From: Aquipseudomonas alcaligenes
Lineage (GTDB): Bacteria; Pseudomonadota; Gammaproteobacteria; Pseudomonadales; Pseudomonadaceae
Direction of reading: 5' to 3'
Length of the DNA: 64,000 nucleotides
Assembly: GCF_900156545.1 (NCBI RefSeq)
Contig: NZ_FTNW01000002.1
Location: 682,001 to 746,000 of the forward strand
Below the pieces are notes generated by a model that saw only the letters and a list, made by a program, of their open reading frames with translations, was not told the DNA's origin and did not search any database. A program made the position numbers and the translations under genes. Below, piece after piece: positions 44,003 through 54,689 of this stretch. The first letter of the stretch is position 1, and every line of letters begins with the position of its first letter.

Positions 44003-45670
44003 ATGCCATCACCCAGCCATCAGCTGGATTACCACCAGATGTCTGTCATGAACGAGCACGAAGATCCCAGTCGCGACCGCCTCAAGCAACACTTCGCCAA
44101 GCGCGTGATCCACCAGGCCCGCCAGGTATTGGAAGTGTGGCAGCGCCTGCAGCAGGAGGAATGGGGTGCAGGCGTCATGGCCGAACTGGCGGAGACCAAC
44201 CTCGGCTTGCTGCGCTATGCCGAACGCTTCGAGCAGGACCTGCATATCCAGCTGGCCCGCGGCATCGGTCAATGCCTGGAAACCGTGGAAGGCAACCGCG
44301 GCCGTCTCAACAGCCAGTTGATCACCGAACTCAACCAGCTCATGCAGCGCCTGTCGCGCACCGGCCTGCGCCATGGTGACCAGTACGAGCAGACCTTCCT
44401 GCCACCACTGCGCAAACCGGTGTACCTGGCCCTGCAGGATCAGGACCGTGCCCAGCGCCTGGCCCAGCAGCTGGAGTTCTTCGGCCTGAGTGCCCAGCAC
44501 TTCGGCAGCGCCGCTGCGTTCCGCGCCGCCATGGCCGAGCGTCATCCGGCCGCCATTCTGATGGAAGTGGATTTCGCCGGCCCGGGCCTCGGCCTGCAGC
44601 TGGCTGCCGAGGCGCAGCAAGGCCTGGAGCAGAAGCTGCCGCTGCTGTTCTTCAGCCATGACGACGTCGATACCCCGACCCGCCTGGCCGCCGTGCGCGC
44701 CGGTGGTCAGGAGTTCTTCACCGGCAGCCTGGACGCCTCCGGCCTGATCGAGCGCATCGAGATACTCACCAACGTGGTCCACTACGACCCCTACAAGGTG
44801 CTGATCGTCGATGACTCGCGGGCCCAGGCCACCCACACCGAGCGGGTACTGAACAGCGCCGGCATCGTCACCCGCACCCTCACCGAGCCGATCCAGGCGA
44901 TGGCCGAGCTGGCCGAGTTCCAGCCCGACCTGATCATCCTCGACATGTACATGCCCGAGTGCAACGGCACCGAGCTGGCCAAGGTGATCCGCCACAACGA
45001 CCGCTATGTCAGCGTACCGATCATCTACCTGTCCGCCGAGGACGACCTGGACAAGCAGCTCGACGCCATGAGCGAGGGCGGCGATGACTTCCTGACCAAG
45101 CCGATCAAGCCGCGCCACCTGATTGCCACCGTGCGCAACCGCGCGGCACGGGCACGCAACCTCAAGGCGCGCATGGTGCGCGACAGCCTCACCGGGCTGT
45201 TCAACCACACCCACACCCTGCAGCTGCTGGAAGATGCGCGCTTCCGCGCCCGCCGCGACGGCCAGCCGCTGACCTTCGCCATGCTCGACATTGACCACTT
45301 CAAGAAGGTCAACGACACCTATGGCCACCCCATGGGCGACCGCGTGATCAAGAGCCTGGCGCTGTTCCTCAAGCAGCGTCTGCGCAAGACCGACCATATC
45401 GGCCGTTACGGCGGCGAGGAATTCGCCGTCGTGCTGTCGGATACCGATGCCGTGACCGCCGCCAAGGTGCTCGACGAGATCCGTCGGCGCTTCGCCGAGA
45501 TCCACTACCCGGCACAACCGCACGACCTGTCCTGCACCTTCAGCTGCGGCATCGCCGAGCTGCGCGACGGGATGGACGGCAACACCCTGTCCAAGCAGGC
45601 CGACCAGGCGCTTTACATCGCCAAGCGAGGCGGCCGTAACCGGGTCGAAATCTACCTCGACGAAGCGTGA
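44003..45670 (+). CDS. gcbA: Response-regulator diguanylate cyclase, GcbA type
   Basis: A 555-aa protein from ATG 44003; ATGs at 44039 and 44048 are alternatives, as none has a good ribosome binding site. Order: helical N-terminus, a degenerate receiver (about 133-255; phospho-position is Glu188 in LMEVDFAG), a normal receiver (about 265-385; Asp314 in LILDMYMPE), and GGDEF (about 395-555). The catalytic GGEEF is at 470-474 and the RxxD inhibitory site at 461-464. The homologue PA4843/GcbA promotes initial attachment and affects biofilm dispersal. Context (DUF2333 upstream, MCP downstream) matches. Confidence 0.9.
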   Translation: MPSPSHQLDYHQMSVMNEHEDPSRDRLKQHFAKRVIHQARQVLEVWQRLQQEEWGAGVMAELAETNLGLLRYAERFEQDLHIQLARGIGQCLETVEGNRGRLNSQLITELNQLMQRLSRTGLRHGDQYEQTFLPPLRKPVYLALQDQDRAQRLAQQLEFFGLSAQHFGSAAAFRAAMAERHPAAILMEVDFAGPGLGLQLAAEAQQGLEQKLPLLFFSHDDVDTPTRLAAVRAGGQEFFTGSLDASGLIERIEILTNVVHYDPYKVLIVDDSRAQATHTERVLNSAGIVTRTLTEPIQAMAELAEFQPDLIILDMYMPECNGTELAKVIRHNDRYVSVPIIYLSAEDDLDKQLDAMSEGGDDFLTKPIKPRHLIATVRNRAARARNLKARMVRDSLTGLFNHTHTLQLLEDARFRARRDGQPLTFAMLDIDHFKKVNDTYGHPMGDRVIKSLALFLKQRLRKTDHIGRYGGEEFAVVLSDTDAVTAAKVLDEIRRRFAEIHYPAQPHDLSCTFSCGIAELRDGMDGNTLSKQADQALYIAKRGGRNRVEIYLDEA

Positions 45671-45751
45671 CCCAGATCACGCCGTCATAAAGCCGTAACC
45701 AAATCGCAATAACCTGCAGGCACCACCTCGTTGCTCCCCCGGTGCCCGATC

Positions 45752-47716
45752 ATGCGTCTCAAGCAGCTCACCAACCTCTCCACCGTCCTGCTGGTCACCG
45801 CCTGTGTCGCCCTCGGCGGCACCCTCTGGTGGTCCGAGACCGCGCTGGAGCGTCCTTACCTGCTGATGCAGCGCTACCTGAGCCTGTCACAACAGTTTCA
45901 GCACCAGGTCGCGGACAACGTCCAGGCCTACCTGGGCAGCGGCGACGCCCTGCGCCACAAGCAGGCCCAGCAGGCCATCGAGGCGCTGGCCACGCAACTC
46001 GGCGAACTGCCGCCACACCTGGCGGACAACCTGCGCCCGAGCCTGGAAGAGCTCAGCCAGTTCGTCGCCGGCGATCTGCTCGCCGCCGGCAAGCTGGCGG
46101 GCGACCCGCAAGGCCTGCTGCTGCAGGCCGAACGCGAAATCGGCGGAACCCTGGATCAGCTGCAGCAATACGCCACCACGAGCGGCAACGCACAGGCCAG
46201 CGCTTACTCCTCGACGCTCTTCCAGGCCGCTCAACACCTGGCGCGTCTCGCCCACGCTCGCGGCAAGCTGGTCAGCAGTGGCCGCAGCGAGCTGGCCGGT
46301 GACGTGGAGCGCGAACTGGCGGCACTCAGCCTGCGCGCCAGCGAACTGCAAAGCCTGCCGCTGCTCGGCGTCACCGAGAGCAGCGACACCGGCAACAGCT
46401 TCGCCGCCATGCTCGGCCTGGACAGCGGCGCCGAAGACGAGCAGGCCGAGGATCAGGGCATCGCCCTCAAGCGCGAGTTGAGCAGCCTGCTCAAGCGCTA
46501 TCCGGCCGAACTGCAGCGCACCCAAGCGCTGGTCCGCCAGCGCGCCGAACTGGCCAGCGCGAGCACCAGACGGGTCGATGACCTGCAGCAGGCCCTGGCC
46601 GCGCTGGAACCGGAAGTACGCGCCGAGCATGCGCGCATCCAGGGCGAAGTGCGCCTGGTGCAAGGCCTGGCAATTGGCCTGATCCTGTTGATCGCACTGT
46701 TCCTCGACCAGATCCAGCGGCGCATGAGCCATGTCCTCACGCGCCTGGCTCCGGCCCTGTCGACCTGGGCAGGGGGCGACTTCGCCGCCGATATCCGGTT
46801 GCAGGCACGCACCCGCGAGATGCGCGACATCGAGGATTCTCTGAACCGACTGCGTACATACCTGGTCGAGCTGGTCGGCACCATCCACCAGCATGCTGGC
46901 GAGGTGGCTGGCAGCAGCCGCACCCTGGCCGAGCTGAGCCAGGGCCTGCACGGCGGCGCCGAGCGCCAGCTGGCCGACACGGCACAGATTCGCGACGCCC
47001 TTGGTGAGCTCGAACACACCATCGCCAGCGTGGCCGCCGACGCCAGCCAGGCCGCCGATGCCAGCCGCGCCGCCAGCCGCGCCGTGGAGCAGGGCCAGCG
47101 GGTGATCGAACAGAGCCTCAAGGGCCTGCATGACCTGGTGGGCGAGGTGCAAGGCAACGCCCAGTCGATCGAACAATTGGCGGCCGAGACCGCCACCATC
47201 GGCCAGGTGCTCACGGTGATTCGTGGCGTGGCCGAACAGACCAACCTGCTCGCCCTCAACGCCGCCATCGAGGCGGCACGCGCCGGCGAGATGGGCCGCG
47301 GCTTCGCCGTGGTCGCCGAGGAAGTACGCTCGCTGGCCCAGCGCACCAGCGGGGCGACCGAAGAGATCCAGCAACTGATCGCCCGCCTGCAGCAAGCCGC
47401 CCAGCAGTCAGTGGCGGCCATGCGCGCCCAGGTCGAGCATGCCGAGACCACGGCCAGCCAGGCCGAACAGGCCGACGGCGCACTGGATCAGGTGGTCGGT
47501 GCCATCCGCACCATCGCCAGCATGGCCGAGCGCATCGCCGAGGCCACCGCTCAGCAGGGCGGCGCCGCCAGTGAAATCCGCAACCGCAGCGAACGCATCC
47601 ACAGCCTGGGCGGGGACAACCTGACCCGCATCGGCGAGGGCCGCGCCCAGGGCGAACAGCTGCTGCAACTGGGCAGCCAGCTGCACACGGCGGTGCAGGC
47701 ATTTCGCGTCGCCTAG
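45752..47716 (+). CDS. Methyl-accepting chemotaxis protein, CtpL-like
   Basis: Start chosen at ATG 45752 ([23 protein letters not shown]). The 654-aa transducer has a membrane helix (about 8-27), a large helical periplasmic domain (about 30-300), a second membrane helix (about 305-325), a HAMP-like linker and a signalling hairpin. The tip [19 protein letters not shown] and [18 protein letters not shown] are intact for CheA/CheW coupling. Position beside gcbA and dsbD matches P. aeruginosa CtpL, a phosphate and chloroaniline/catechol chemoreceptor. Ligand here is inferred only. Confidence 0.88.
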   Translation: MRLKQLTNLSTVLLVTACVALGGTLWWSETALERPYLLMQRYLSLSQQFQHQVADNVQAYLGSGDALRHKQAQQAIEALATQLGELPPHLADNLRPSLEELSQFVAGDLLAAGKLAGDPQGLLLQAEREIGGTLDQLQQYATTSGNAQASAYSSTLFQAAQHLARLAHARGKLVSSGRSELAGDVERELAALSLRASELQSLPLLGVTESSDTGNSFAAMLGLDSGAEDEQAEDQGIALKRELSSLLKRYPAELQRTQALVRQRAELASASTRRVDDLQQALAALEPEVRAEHARIQGEVRLVQGLAIGLILLIALFLDQIQRRMSHVLTRLAPALSTWAGGDFAADIRLQARTREMRDIEDSLNRLRTYLVELVGTIHQHAGEVAGSSRTLAELSQGLHGGAERQLADTAQIRDALGELEHTIASVAADASQAADASRAASRAVEQGQRVIEQSLKGLHDLVGEVQGNAQSIEQLAAETATIGQVLTVIRGVAEQTNLLALNAAIEAARAGEMGRGFAVVAEEVRSLAQRTSGATEEIQQLIARLQQAAQQSVAAMRAQVEHAETTASQAEQADGALDQVVGAIRTIASMAERIAEATAQQGGAASEIRNRSERIHSLGGDNLTRIGEGRAQGEQLLQLGSQLHTAVQAFRVA

Positions 47717-47827
47717 CCGCCGCGCGTCGGCCGACAATATCCGCTTACGCACTGCGCCACCCGGTCGCCTGGGGTCCGCTGCCGGACTTGGGTATGATGC
47801 CCGCCAAGTCCGTCGTGCGAGCCCGTC

Positions 47828-49627
47828 ATGCGCCGTCTGCTCCCCCTGTTCCTGCTGCTGTTCACCCTCCCTGCCCTGGCTGGTCTGTTCGACGACCCGG
47901 CCCCGCGCGGCGTGATCGAAGATACCCCGCTGAACAACAGCAGCGACTTCCTGCCGGTGCGCGAGGCCTTCCGCCTCAGCCTGGTGAGCAGCGATGCCCA
48001 GTCGGTGAAGCTGCGCTTCGTGGCGGCCGAGGGCTATTACCTCTATCGCCACCAGTTCAAGTTCCGTATCGAGCCCAGCGACCTGGCCAAGGGCGAAGCG
48101 CGGCTGCCGGCGGGCAAGCCCAAGCACGACCAGTACTTTGGCGATGTCGAGGTGTACTACGGCGTCACCGACATCGACCTGCCGATCGACAACCCCATCG
48201 ACCTGCCCTTCACCGTGCATGTGTCCTACCAGGGCTGCGCCGACAAGGGCCTGTGCTACCCACCGGAAAACGAGCGCATCGAAGTCGACGGCCAGGGCGC
48301 GGCACCGACCGAACCAGCAGCCAGCACAGCGCCCAGCGCACCGGCACAGGCCGGCTGGACCTGGAAGGAACTGGCGCTGTTCTTCCTCGGCGGCCTGGCC
48401 CTGACCTTCACCCCCTGCGTGCTGCCGATGCTGCCGATCCTCACCGGCGTGGTGCTGCGCGGCCAACCCGGCGGCGCTCGTGGCCTGGTGCTGTCGCTGG
48501 CCTACGTACTGCCGATGGCACTCAGTTTTGCCATCCTCGGCGCGCTAATGGGCCTGTTCGGCGCCGAACTCAACCTGCAGGCGCGCCTGCAGTCGCCCTG
48601 GGTGCTGGTGCCCTTCGCCATCTTCTTCGCCCTGTTCGGCGCCGCCAGCCTGGGCTTCCTCGAACTGCGTCTGCCGGCCGCCATCGACGGTCGCCTGCAG
48701 CGCCTGAGTCAACGCCTGCATGGCGGCACCATCCTCAGCGCCGCCGCCCTCGGCGTGCTCTCCAGCCTGCTGGTGTCGCCCTGCGTGTCAGCGCCGCTGG
48801 CCGGCGCGCTGCTCTACATCAGCAGCAGCGGCGACGCCCTCGGCGGCGGCCTCAAGCTGCTCGCCCTGGGCCTGGGCATGGGCACGCCGCTGGTGCTGTT
48901 CGCCGTCGGTGGTGGCGCCCTGCTGCCGAAGTCCGGCCCCTGGATGGTCACCGTGCGCAATGCCTTCGGCGCCCTGCTGATGGCAGTGGCCGTGTGGCTG
49001 CTCGAACGCGTGGTGCCCGGCCCGGTCGCCCTGGCGCTGTGGGGGCTGCTGGCTGCCGGTATCGCCCTGTGGCTGGGCGTGCTGGAGCTGACGCCCAAGA
49101 CCCACCACCAGAAGCTGGCGCAGCTGATCGGCCTGCCGCTGCTGGTCTACGCGCTGGTCGCCTGGGTCGGCGCCCTGCAGGGTGAGAGCGATCCGCTGCG
49201 CCCGCTGGGGCATGCCCAGGTCGGCGCAGCCGTCGCGGCACCCAGCGCGCAGCATGGCGAATGGCAGACCGTGACCACCCCGGCCGAACTGGATGCCGCG
49301 CTGGCCGAGGCGAAAAGCGCAGGCCAGCCGCTGTTGCTGGACTGGTACGCCGACTGGTGCATCAGCTGCAAGGTTATAGAGCGCGAGGTACTCACAGCGC
49401 CGGCCGTAACCTCGCAGCTGGGCGGCTACCGGCTGATCCGCTTCGACATCACCGAAAGCCGTGAGGATCAGCGCGCCCTGCTCGACCGTTACCAGCTCTT
49501 CGGGCCACCGGCGATTCTGTTCTTCGGGCCAAAGGGTGACGAATGGGCCGATCTGCGTGTCGTAGGTGAAATCAGCGCCGCCGACTTCGCCGAACGCCTG
49601 ACCCGCGCCGCCTCGCGACAGAACTGA
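47828..49627 (+). CDS. dsbD: Thiol:disulfide interchange protein DsbD
   Basis: A 599-aa three-part electron carrier: signal peptide (1-18), periplasmic alpha domain with Cys137 and Cys143 (GCADKGLCYPP), eight-helix membrane domain with Cys197 (TFTPCVLPM) and Cys319 (VSPCVSAPL), and a C-terminal thioredoxin domain with Cys511-x-x-Cys514 (DWCISCK). All redox cysteines are present. It moves electrons from cytoplasmic thioredoxin to DsbC and cytochrome c maturation. Confidence 0.96.
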   Translation: MRRLLPLFLLLFTLPALAGLFDDPAPRGVIEDTPLNNSSDFLPVREAFRLSLVSSDAQSVKLRFVAAEGYYLYRHQFKFRIEPSDLAKGEARLPAGKPKHDQYFGDVEVYYGVTDIDLPIDNPIDLPFTVHVSYQGCADKGLCYPPENERIEVDGQGAAPTEPAASTAPSAPAQAGWTWKELALFFLGGLALTFTPCVLPMLPILTGVVLRGQPGGARGLVLSLAYVLPMALSFAILGALMGLFGAELNLQARLQSPWVLVPFAIFFALFGAASLGFLELRLPAAIDGRLQRLSQRLHGGTILSAAALGVLSSLLVSPCVSAPLAGALLYISSSGDALGGGLKLLALGLGMGTPLVLFAVGGGALLPKSGPWMVTVRNAFGALLMAVAVWLLERVVPGPVALALWGLLAAGIALWLGVLELTPKTHHQKLAQLIGLPLLVYALVAWVGALQGESDPLRPLGHAQVGAAVAAPSAQHGEWQTVTTPAELDAALAEAKSAGQPLLLDWYADWCISCKVIEREVLTAPAVTSQLGGYRLIRFDITESREDQRALLDRYQLFGPPAILFFGPKGDEWADLRVVGEISAADFAERLTRAASRQN

Positions 49628-49749
49628 CAACGTCATATTTCTGCCGCAAACTTCGTCCATCGTGCCGACTATTTCCGGCAACTGGACAGCCTGCGACGCT
49701 TTCGGCATAGTCCCGGCCAATCCACGGTCAGAACAACAAGGAAGCGCCC

Positions 49750-50193
49750 ATGGCCACCCTACTGGTGCTGCACGGCCCCAACCTCAACCTGCTGGGCACC
49801 CGCGAACCCGACAAATACGGCGCCACCACCCTGGCCGAGATCAATCAGGACCTGGAGCAGCGCGCCCGCGCCGCCGGCCACCACCTGCTGTACCTGCAGA
49901 GCAATGCCGAGTACGAGCTGATCGAGCGCATTCATGCGGCGAAAGGTGAAGGAGTCGACTTCATCGTCATCAATCCGGCCGCTTTCACTCACACCAGCGT
50001 CGCATTACGTGACGCGTTGCTGGCAGTGAGCATCCCATTCATCGAAGTGCACCTGTCCAACGTGCACAAGCGCGAACCCTTCCGCCATCACTCCTACTTC
50101 TCCGACGTAGCGGTGGGAGTGATCTGCGGCCTCGGCGCCAGCGGCTACCGCCTGGCTTTGGAGGCTGCCCTGGAACAATTAGAACGCCCCTGA
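49750..50193 (+). CDS. aroQ: 3-dehydroquinate dehydratase type II
   Basis: A 147-aa dodecameric type II enzyme of the shikimate pathway. The start [19 protein letters not shown] holds the active-site tyrosine region; [16 protein letters not shown] and [18 protein letters not shown] supply the catalytic His/Arg. It dehydrates 3-dehydroquinate to 3-dehydroshikimate. It is followed by accBC as in P. aeruginosa and many gamma-proteobacteria. Confidence 0.96.
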   Translation: MATLLVLHGPNLNLLGTREPDKYGATTLAEINQDLEQRARAAGHHLLYLQSNAEYELIERIHAAKGEGVDFIVINPAAFTHTSVALRDALLAVSIPFIEVHLSNVHKREPFRHHSYFSDVAVGVICGLGASGYRLALEAALEQLERP

Positions 50194-50218
50194 CCTCACC
50201 CTTGGGAGTTGCAAAACT

Positions 50219-50683
50219 ATGGATATCCGTAAAGTCAAAAAACTGATCGAGCTGCTGGAAGAGTCCGGTATCGACGAGCTGGAAATCCGCGAGGGCGAAG
50301 AGTCCGTGCGCATCAGCCGCCATAGCAACAAGGCCATGGCCGCCCAGCCGATCTACGCCGCCGCTCCGGCCCCGGTCGCCGCGCCGGTTGCTCCGGTCGC
50401 CGCTGCCGCCCCGGCGGCCGACGCCGCGCCGGCCGCCGCCAAGCTGAACGGTCACGTGGTGCGCTCGCCAATGGTCGGCACCTTCTACCGCGCCGCTTCG
50501 CCAACCTCCGCCAACTTCGCCGAAGTCGGCCAGAGCGTGAAGAAGGGCGACATCCTGTGCATCGTCGAAGCCATGAAGATGATGAACCACATCGAGGCCG
50601 AGGCCAGCGGCGTGATCGAGTCGATCCTCGTCGAGAACGGCCAGCCGGTTGAGTACGACCAGCCCCTGTTCACCATCGTTTGA
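50219..50683 (+). CDS. accB: Acetyl-CoA carboxylase biotin carboxyl carrier protein
   Basis: A 154-aa carrier with an N-terminal helical region, an Ala/Pro-rich linker (about 40-75) and the biotinyl domain with EAMKMM (biotin on Lys120). With AccC it carries carboxyl groups for malonyl-CoA synthesis. GGGAG precedes the ATG. accC starts 18 bp later. Confidence 0.97.
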   Translation: MDIRKVKKLIELLEESGIDELEIREGEESVRISRHSNKAMAAQPIYAAAPAPVAAPVAPVAAAAPAADAAPAAAKLNGHVVRSPMVGTFYRAASPTSANFAEVGQSVKKGDILCIVEAMKMMNHIEAEASGVIESILVENGQPVEYDQPLFTIV

Positions 50684-50700
50684 TGCGCGGGGAACCTGCG

Positions 50701-52056
50701 ATGCAGAAGCTGGAGAAAGTCCTGATCGCCAACCGTGGCGAAATCGCCCTGCGCATCCTGCGCGCCTGCAAGGAAATGGGCATCAAGACGGTGGCCGTCT
50801 ACTCCACCGCCGACCGTGACCTGATGCACCTGGGCCTGGCCGACGAGACCGTGTGCATCGGCCCGGCGCCGGGCGCGCAGTCCTACCTGAGCATTCCGGC
50901 CATCATCAGCGCCGCCGAAGTGACTGGCGCCACCGCCATCCACCCGGGCTATGGCTTCCTGGCCGAGAACGCCGACTTCGCCGAGCGCGTCGAGAAGTCC
51001 GGCTTCGCCTTCATCGGCCCGACCGGCGACGTGATCCGCCTGATGGGCGACAAGGTGTCCGCCAAGGAAGCCATGATCAAATCCGGCGTGCCGGTGGTCC
51101 CGGGCTCCGATGGCCCGTTGCCGGAAGACGAGGAAGAAGCCCTGCGCATCGCCCGTGAAGTGGGCTACCCGGTGATCATCAAGGCCGCCGGCGGCGGCGG
51201 CGGTCGCGGCATGCGCGTGGTGCACAAGGAAGAAGACCTGATCAAGTCGGCCAAGCTGACCCGCACCGAGGCCGGGGCTGCGTTCGGCAACCCGATGGTC
51301 TACCTGGAGAAGTTCCTCGGCAATCCGCGCCATGTGGAAGTCCAGGTGCTGTCCGACGGCCAGGGCAACGCCATCCACCTGTATGACCGCGACTGCTCGC
51401 TGCAGCGCCGGCACCAGAAGGTGCTGGAAGAAGCCCCCGCTCCGCAGATCGACGAGAAGGCCCGCGCCGAAGTGCTCAAGCGCTGCGTCGATGCCTGCGT
51501 CGAAATCGGCTACCGCGGCGCCGGCACCTTCGAGTTCCTCTATGAAGACGGTCGCTTCTACTTCATCGAGATGAACACCCGCGTGCAGGTCGAACACCCG
51601 GTCACCGAGATGGTCACCGGCATCGACATCGTCAAGGAGATGCTCAGCATCGCCGCCGGCAACAAGCTGTCGATCAAGCAGGAAGACGTGAAGATCCTCG
51701 GCCACGCCCTGGAGTGTCGGATCAACGCCGAAGACCCGGACAACTTCATGCCCTGCCCCGGCAAGGTCAAGCACTTCCACGCCCCGGGCGGCAACGGCAT
51801 CCGCGTCGACTCGCACCTGTACAGCGGCTACTCGGTACCGCCGAACTACGACTCGCTGATCGGCAAGCTGATCAGCTACGGTCGTACCCGCGACGAAGCC
51901 ATGGCGCGCATGCGCAACGCCCTGGACGAGATCGTGGTCGACGGTATCAAGACCAACATCCCGCTGCACCGCGACCTGACCCGCGACAAGGGTTTCCTCA
52001 AAGGGGGTGTGAACATTCACTACCTCGAGAAGAAGCTGGGCATGGATAAGCACTGA
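50701..52056 (+). CDS. accC: Acetyl-CoA carboxylase biotin carboxylase subunit
   Basis: Start at the ATG at 50701 (GGGGAAC upstream). The 451-aa ATP-grasp enzyme begins [19 protein letters not shown], with glycine-rich ATP loop [12 protein letters not shown], and active-site segment [16 protein letters not shown]. It carboxylates AccB-biotin. Full length, last gene of the accBC unit; a strong terminator follows. Confidence 0.97.
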   Translation: MQKLEKVLIANRGEIALRILRACKEMGIKTVAVYSTADRDLMHLGLADETVCIGPAPGAQSYLSIPAIISAAEVTGATAIHPGYGFLAENADFAERVEKSGFAFIGPTGDVIRLMGDKVSAKEAMIKSGVPVVPGSDGPLPEDEEEALRIAREVGYPVIIKAAGGGGGRGMRVVHKEEDLIKSAKLTRTEAGAAFGNPMVYLEKFLGNPRHVEVQVLSDGQGNAIHLYDRDCSLQRRHQKVLEEAPAPQIDEKARAEVLKRCVDACVEIGYRGAGTFEFLYEDGRFYFIEMNTRVQVEHPVTEMVTGIDIVKEMLSIAAGNKLSIKQEDVKILGHALECRINAEDPDNFMPCPGKVKHFHAPGGNGIRVDSHLYSGYSVPPNYDSLIGKLISYGRTRDEAMARMRNALDEIVVDGIKTNIPLHRDLTRDKGFLKGGVNIHYLEKKLGMDKH

Positions 52057-52070
52057 TTATCCTGCCGTGA

Positions 52071-52098
52071 ACAAGGGCCGCCCTCGGGCGGCCCTTGT
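52071..52098 (+). terminator. Terminator after accC
   Basis: ACAAGGGCCGCCC (52071-52083) and GGGCGGCCCTTGT (52086-52098) form a perfect 13-bp stem with a 2-base loop, followed by CGTTT. Confidence 0.85.
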
Positions 52099-52178
52099 CG
52101 TTTCAGCGCCTGAACTGGCGGGGCGCCGCCCCCTCAAGTAAGCTGCGCGCCCACGCAACACCGCCCATGAGGTTCGCC

Positions 52179-53060
52179 ATGCCCTGGTTACAAGTCCGTC
52201 TCGCCATCACCCCGGAACAGGCAGAAACCTACGAGGATGCCCTGCTCGGCGTCGGCGCCGTGTCGGTCACCTTCATGGACGCCGAAGACCAGCCGATCTT
52301 CGAGCCGGACCTGGGCACCACTCCGCTGTGGTCCAACACCCACCTGCTGGCGCTGTTCGAGGCCGATACCGACCCGGCCAACCTGGTCGCGCACCTGCAG
52401 CTGCTGACCGGCGGCGAACTGCCGGCCCACGAGATCGAGCACATCGCCGACCAGGACTGGGAACGCAGCTGGATGGACAACTTCCAGCCCATGCGCTTCG
52501 GCCAGCGTCTGTGGATCGTGCCGAGCTGGCACGCCGCGCCTGAGCCGGAGGCGGTCAACCTGCTGCTCGACCCGGGCCTGGCCTTCGGCACCGGCACCCA
52601 CCCTACCACCGCGCTGTGCCTGGAATGGCTGGACGGCCAGGACCTGAATGACTGCACGGTGATCGACTTCGGCTGCGGCTCCGGCATCCTCGCGATTGCC
52701 GCCCTGCTGCTCGGCGCGCCGCAGGCCATCGGTACCGACATCGACCCGCAGGCCCTTGAGGCCTCGCGCGACAATGCCGGGCGCAACGGCATCGACCCGG
52801 CGCGCTTCCCGGTCTACCTGCCCGCCGACATGCCGCAGCTGCCGGCCGACGTGGTGGTGGCCAATATCCTGGCCGGCCCGCTGGTCTCGCTGGCCCCGCA
52901 GATCACCGCCCTGGTCAAGGCCGGCGGCCGCCTGGCGCTGTCCGGCATCCTCGCCGAGCAGGCCGAGGAAGTTCGCGCAGCCTATGCAGACGCCTTCGAC
53001 CTCGATCCGACCGCGATCAAGGACGGCTGGGTACGCATCAGCGGCGTCAAACGCGCCTAG
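52179..53060 (+). CDS. prmA: Ribosomal protein L11 methyltransferase
   Basis: Start at the ATG at 52179 (GAGG upstream), giving 293 aa and the conserved [17 protein letters not shown]-terminal substrate domain, then a class I methyltransferase domain with [18 protein letters not shown] and NILAGPL. It trimethylates L11 at several positions. Length matches P. aeruginosa PrmA. Confidence 0.96.
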   Translation: MPWLQVRLAITPEQAETYEDALLGVGAVSVTFMDAEDQPIFEPDLGTTPLWSNTHLLALFEADTDPANLVAHLQLLTGGELPAHEIEHIADQDWERSWMDNFQPMRFGQRLWIVPSWHAAPEPEAVNLLLDPGLAFGTGTHPTTALCLEWLDGQDLNDCTVIDFGCGSGILAIAALLLGAPQAIGTDIDPQALEASRDNAGRNGIDPARFPVYLPADMPQLPADVVVANILAGPLVSLAPQITALVKAGGRLALSGILAEQAEEVRAAYADAFDLDPTAIKDGWVRISGVKRA

Positions 53061-53121
53061 AGCTTGTCGACCCGGGCCCCGGCTTGGGTAAACTAGCGCC
53101 CTGTTTCGCACGGACCGCCGC

Positions 53122-54477
53122 ATGACCGACAGCTTCGTCACCCAATGCCCCCACTGCCGTACCAGCTTCCGCATCAGTCGCGCGCAGCTGGGCGCAGCCC
53201 ATGGCGCCGTGCGCTGCGGGGCCTGCATGCGCGTGTTCAATGCCGCCCAGCAACTGCTGGTGGATCAGAACCGGGTCAGCAAACCGGCCACAGCACCGGC
53301 TGCCGCACGTCCCGCGGCACCGGCAGCGCCTGCGCCCCGCCCTGCTTCAGCCGCAACTGCAGTGCTCGCGCCCAGCGCGCCGGCCCAACCGGTCGCTGCG
53401 CAACCGGCGCCGACTCCGGTACCGGCCAAGCCTGCCCAACCCGCAGCGGCCGAGAAGAAGTCCGTCGACACCCTGTGGATTCACGACGATCTGGACCTGG
53501 ACAGCCTCGACCTCGACGAGGAACTGGCCAAGCTGGAAGAACAGGAAATGCAGCTGTCCCGCGAATTCCTGGCAATGGACAGCGCCCCCAAGCCGGGCAC
53601 ACACCTGCTGCATGCCGACGAGGAAGACAATCGCCACGACGAGAGCTGGGCCGAATCGCTGATCAAGGACGAGCCGCCACGCAAGACCGCCACCATGGCG
53701 CCCGTGCGCCCGCGCCCGGAGCCCGCACCCGAGCCGCTGCGCGCCGACCCCCAGGTTCGCGCCAAGCCCGTCGAGGAGCCGCCTGCGGAACGTGAGGAGC
53801 CGCCGCTCGGCAACCTGTCCGCCGCCGATGAAGAGGATGCCGAGGAGATCGCCGATGGCGACTACCGCATCGCCGCCGAGCCGACGCCGGTACAGCCCGC
53901 CAAGCCGGTGCGCAGCGAACCGGCATTGCGCGACGACAGCCTGCTGGAGCTCAGCGAAGACCCGCTCCACCTCGACTGGCAGCAGCCGAAGAAGCCCTGG
54001 GGGCGCTGGATCGGCTGGAGCCTGCTGAACATCATCGCCGCCGGCGCGCTGGCCACCCAGTACACGGTATATCACTTCGAGGAACTGGCACGTCAGGACC
54101 AGTACCGGCCCTGGTTCGAGGCGATCTGCCCGGAAATCGGCTGCACACTGCCGTCCAAGGTCGATATCGCGCAGATCCGCAGCACCAACCTGGTGGTGCG
54201 CAGTCATCCGCAATACATGGACGCGCTGATGGTCGACGCCATCCTCTACAACCGTGCCCAGTTCGCCCAGCCTTTCCCGCTGCTGGAACTGCGCTTCGCC
54301 GACCTCAACGGCCAGCTGATCGCCAGCAGCCGTTTCCGCCCCAGCGAGTACCTCAGCGGCGAGCTGGCCGGCCAGGACGAGATGCCGCCGCAGACACCCA
54401 TCCACATCTCCCTGGAGATCAAGGACCCGGGCGCCAAAGCGGTCAACTACAGCCTCAGCTTCCACTCCCCCGAATAG
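53122..54477 (+). CDS. Zinc-ribbon DUF3426 membrane protein
   Basis: A 451-aa protein: N-terminal MJ0042-type zinc ribbon (Cys9, Cys12, Cys32, Cys35), a long low-complexity Ala/Pro and acidic region (about 50-290), one membrane helix (about 298-315) and a C-terminal DUF3426 domain (about 320-450). It is found in the prmA-dusB region throughout Pseudomonas. Function unknown, perhaps envelope-related. Confidence 0.92.
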   Translation: MTDSFVTQCPHCRTSFRISRAQLGAAHGAVRCGACMRVFNAAQQLLVDQNRVSKPATAPAAARPAAPAAPAPRPASAATAVLAPSAPAQPVAAQPAPTPVPAKPAQPAAAEKKSVDTLWIHDDLDLDSLDLDEELAKLEEQEMQLSREFLAMDSAPKPGTHLLHADEEDNRHDESWAESLIKDEPPRKTATMAPVRPRPEPAPEPLRADPQVRAKPVEEPPAEREEPPLGNLSAADEEDAEEIADGDYRIAAEPTPVQPAKPVRSEPALRDDSLLELSEDPLHLDWQQPKKPWGRWIGWSLLNIIAAGALATQYTVYHFEELARQDQYRPWFEAICPEIGCTLPSKVDIAQIRSTNLVVRSHPQYMDALMVDAILYNRAQFAQPFPLLELRFADLNGQLIASSRFRPSEYLSGELAGQDEMPPQTPIHISLEIKDPGAKAVNYSLSFHSPE

Positions 54478-54689
54478 GCCGCAGACGCCGGATTTCCGGC
54501 GCTCCAGCCTTGTCACCTAGCCAACGGCAATAACCCGATGGCTGCTCATAATTTGTTCAAAACAGCCTTTATCCGGTCATCGAGAGCGGGTATCATGCCC
54601 TCCCTTTTTCGCACTCCCCCGATCGCCGTTTCGCTCTCTGGCAGGCTACGCCATTGCCCGAAACGACCTTCGAGACAACAGGGATGACC

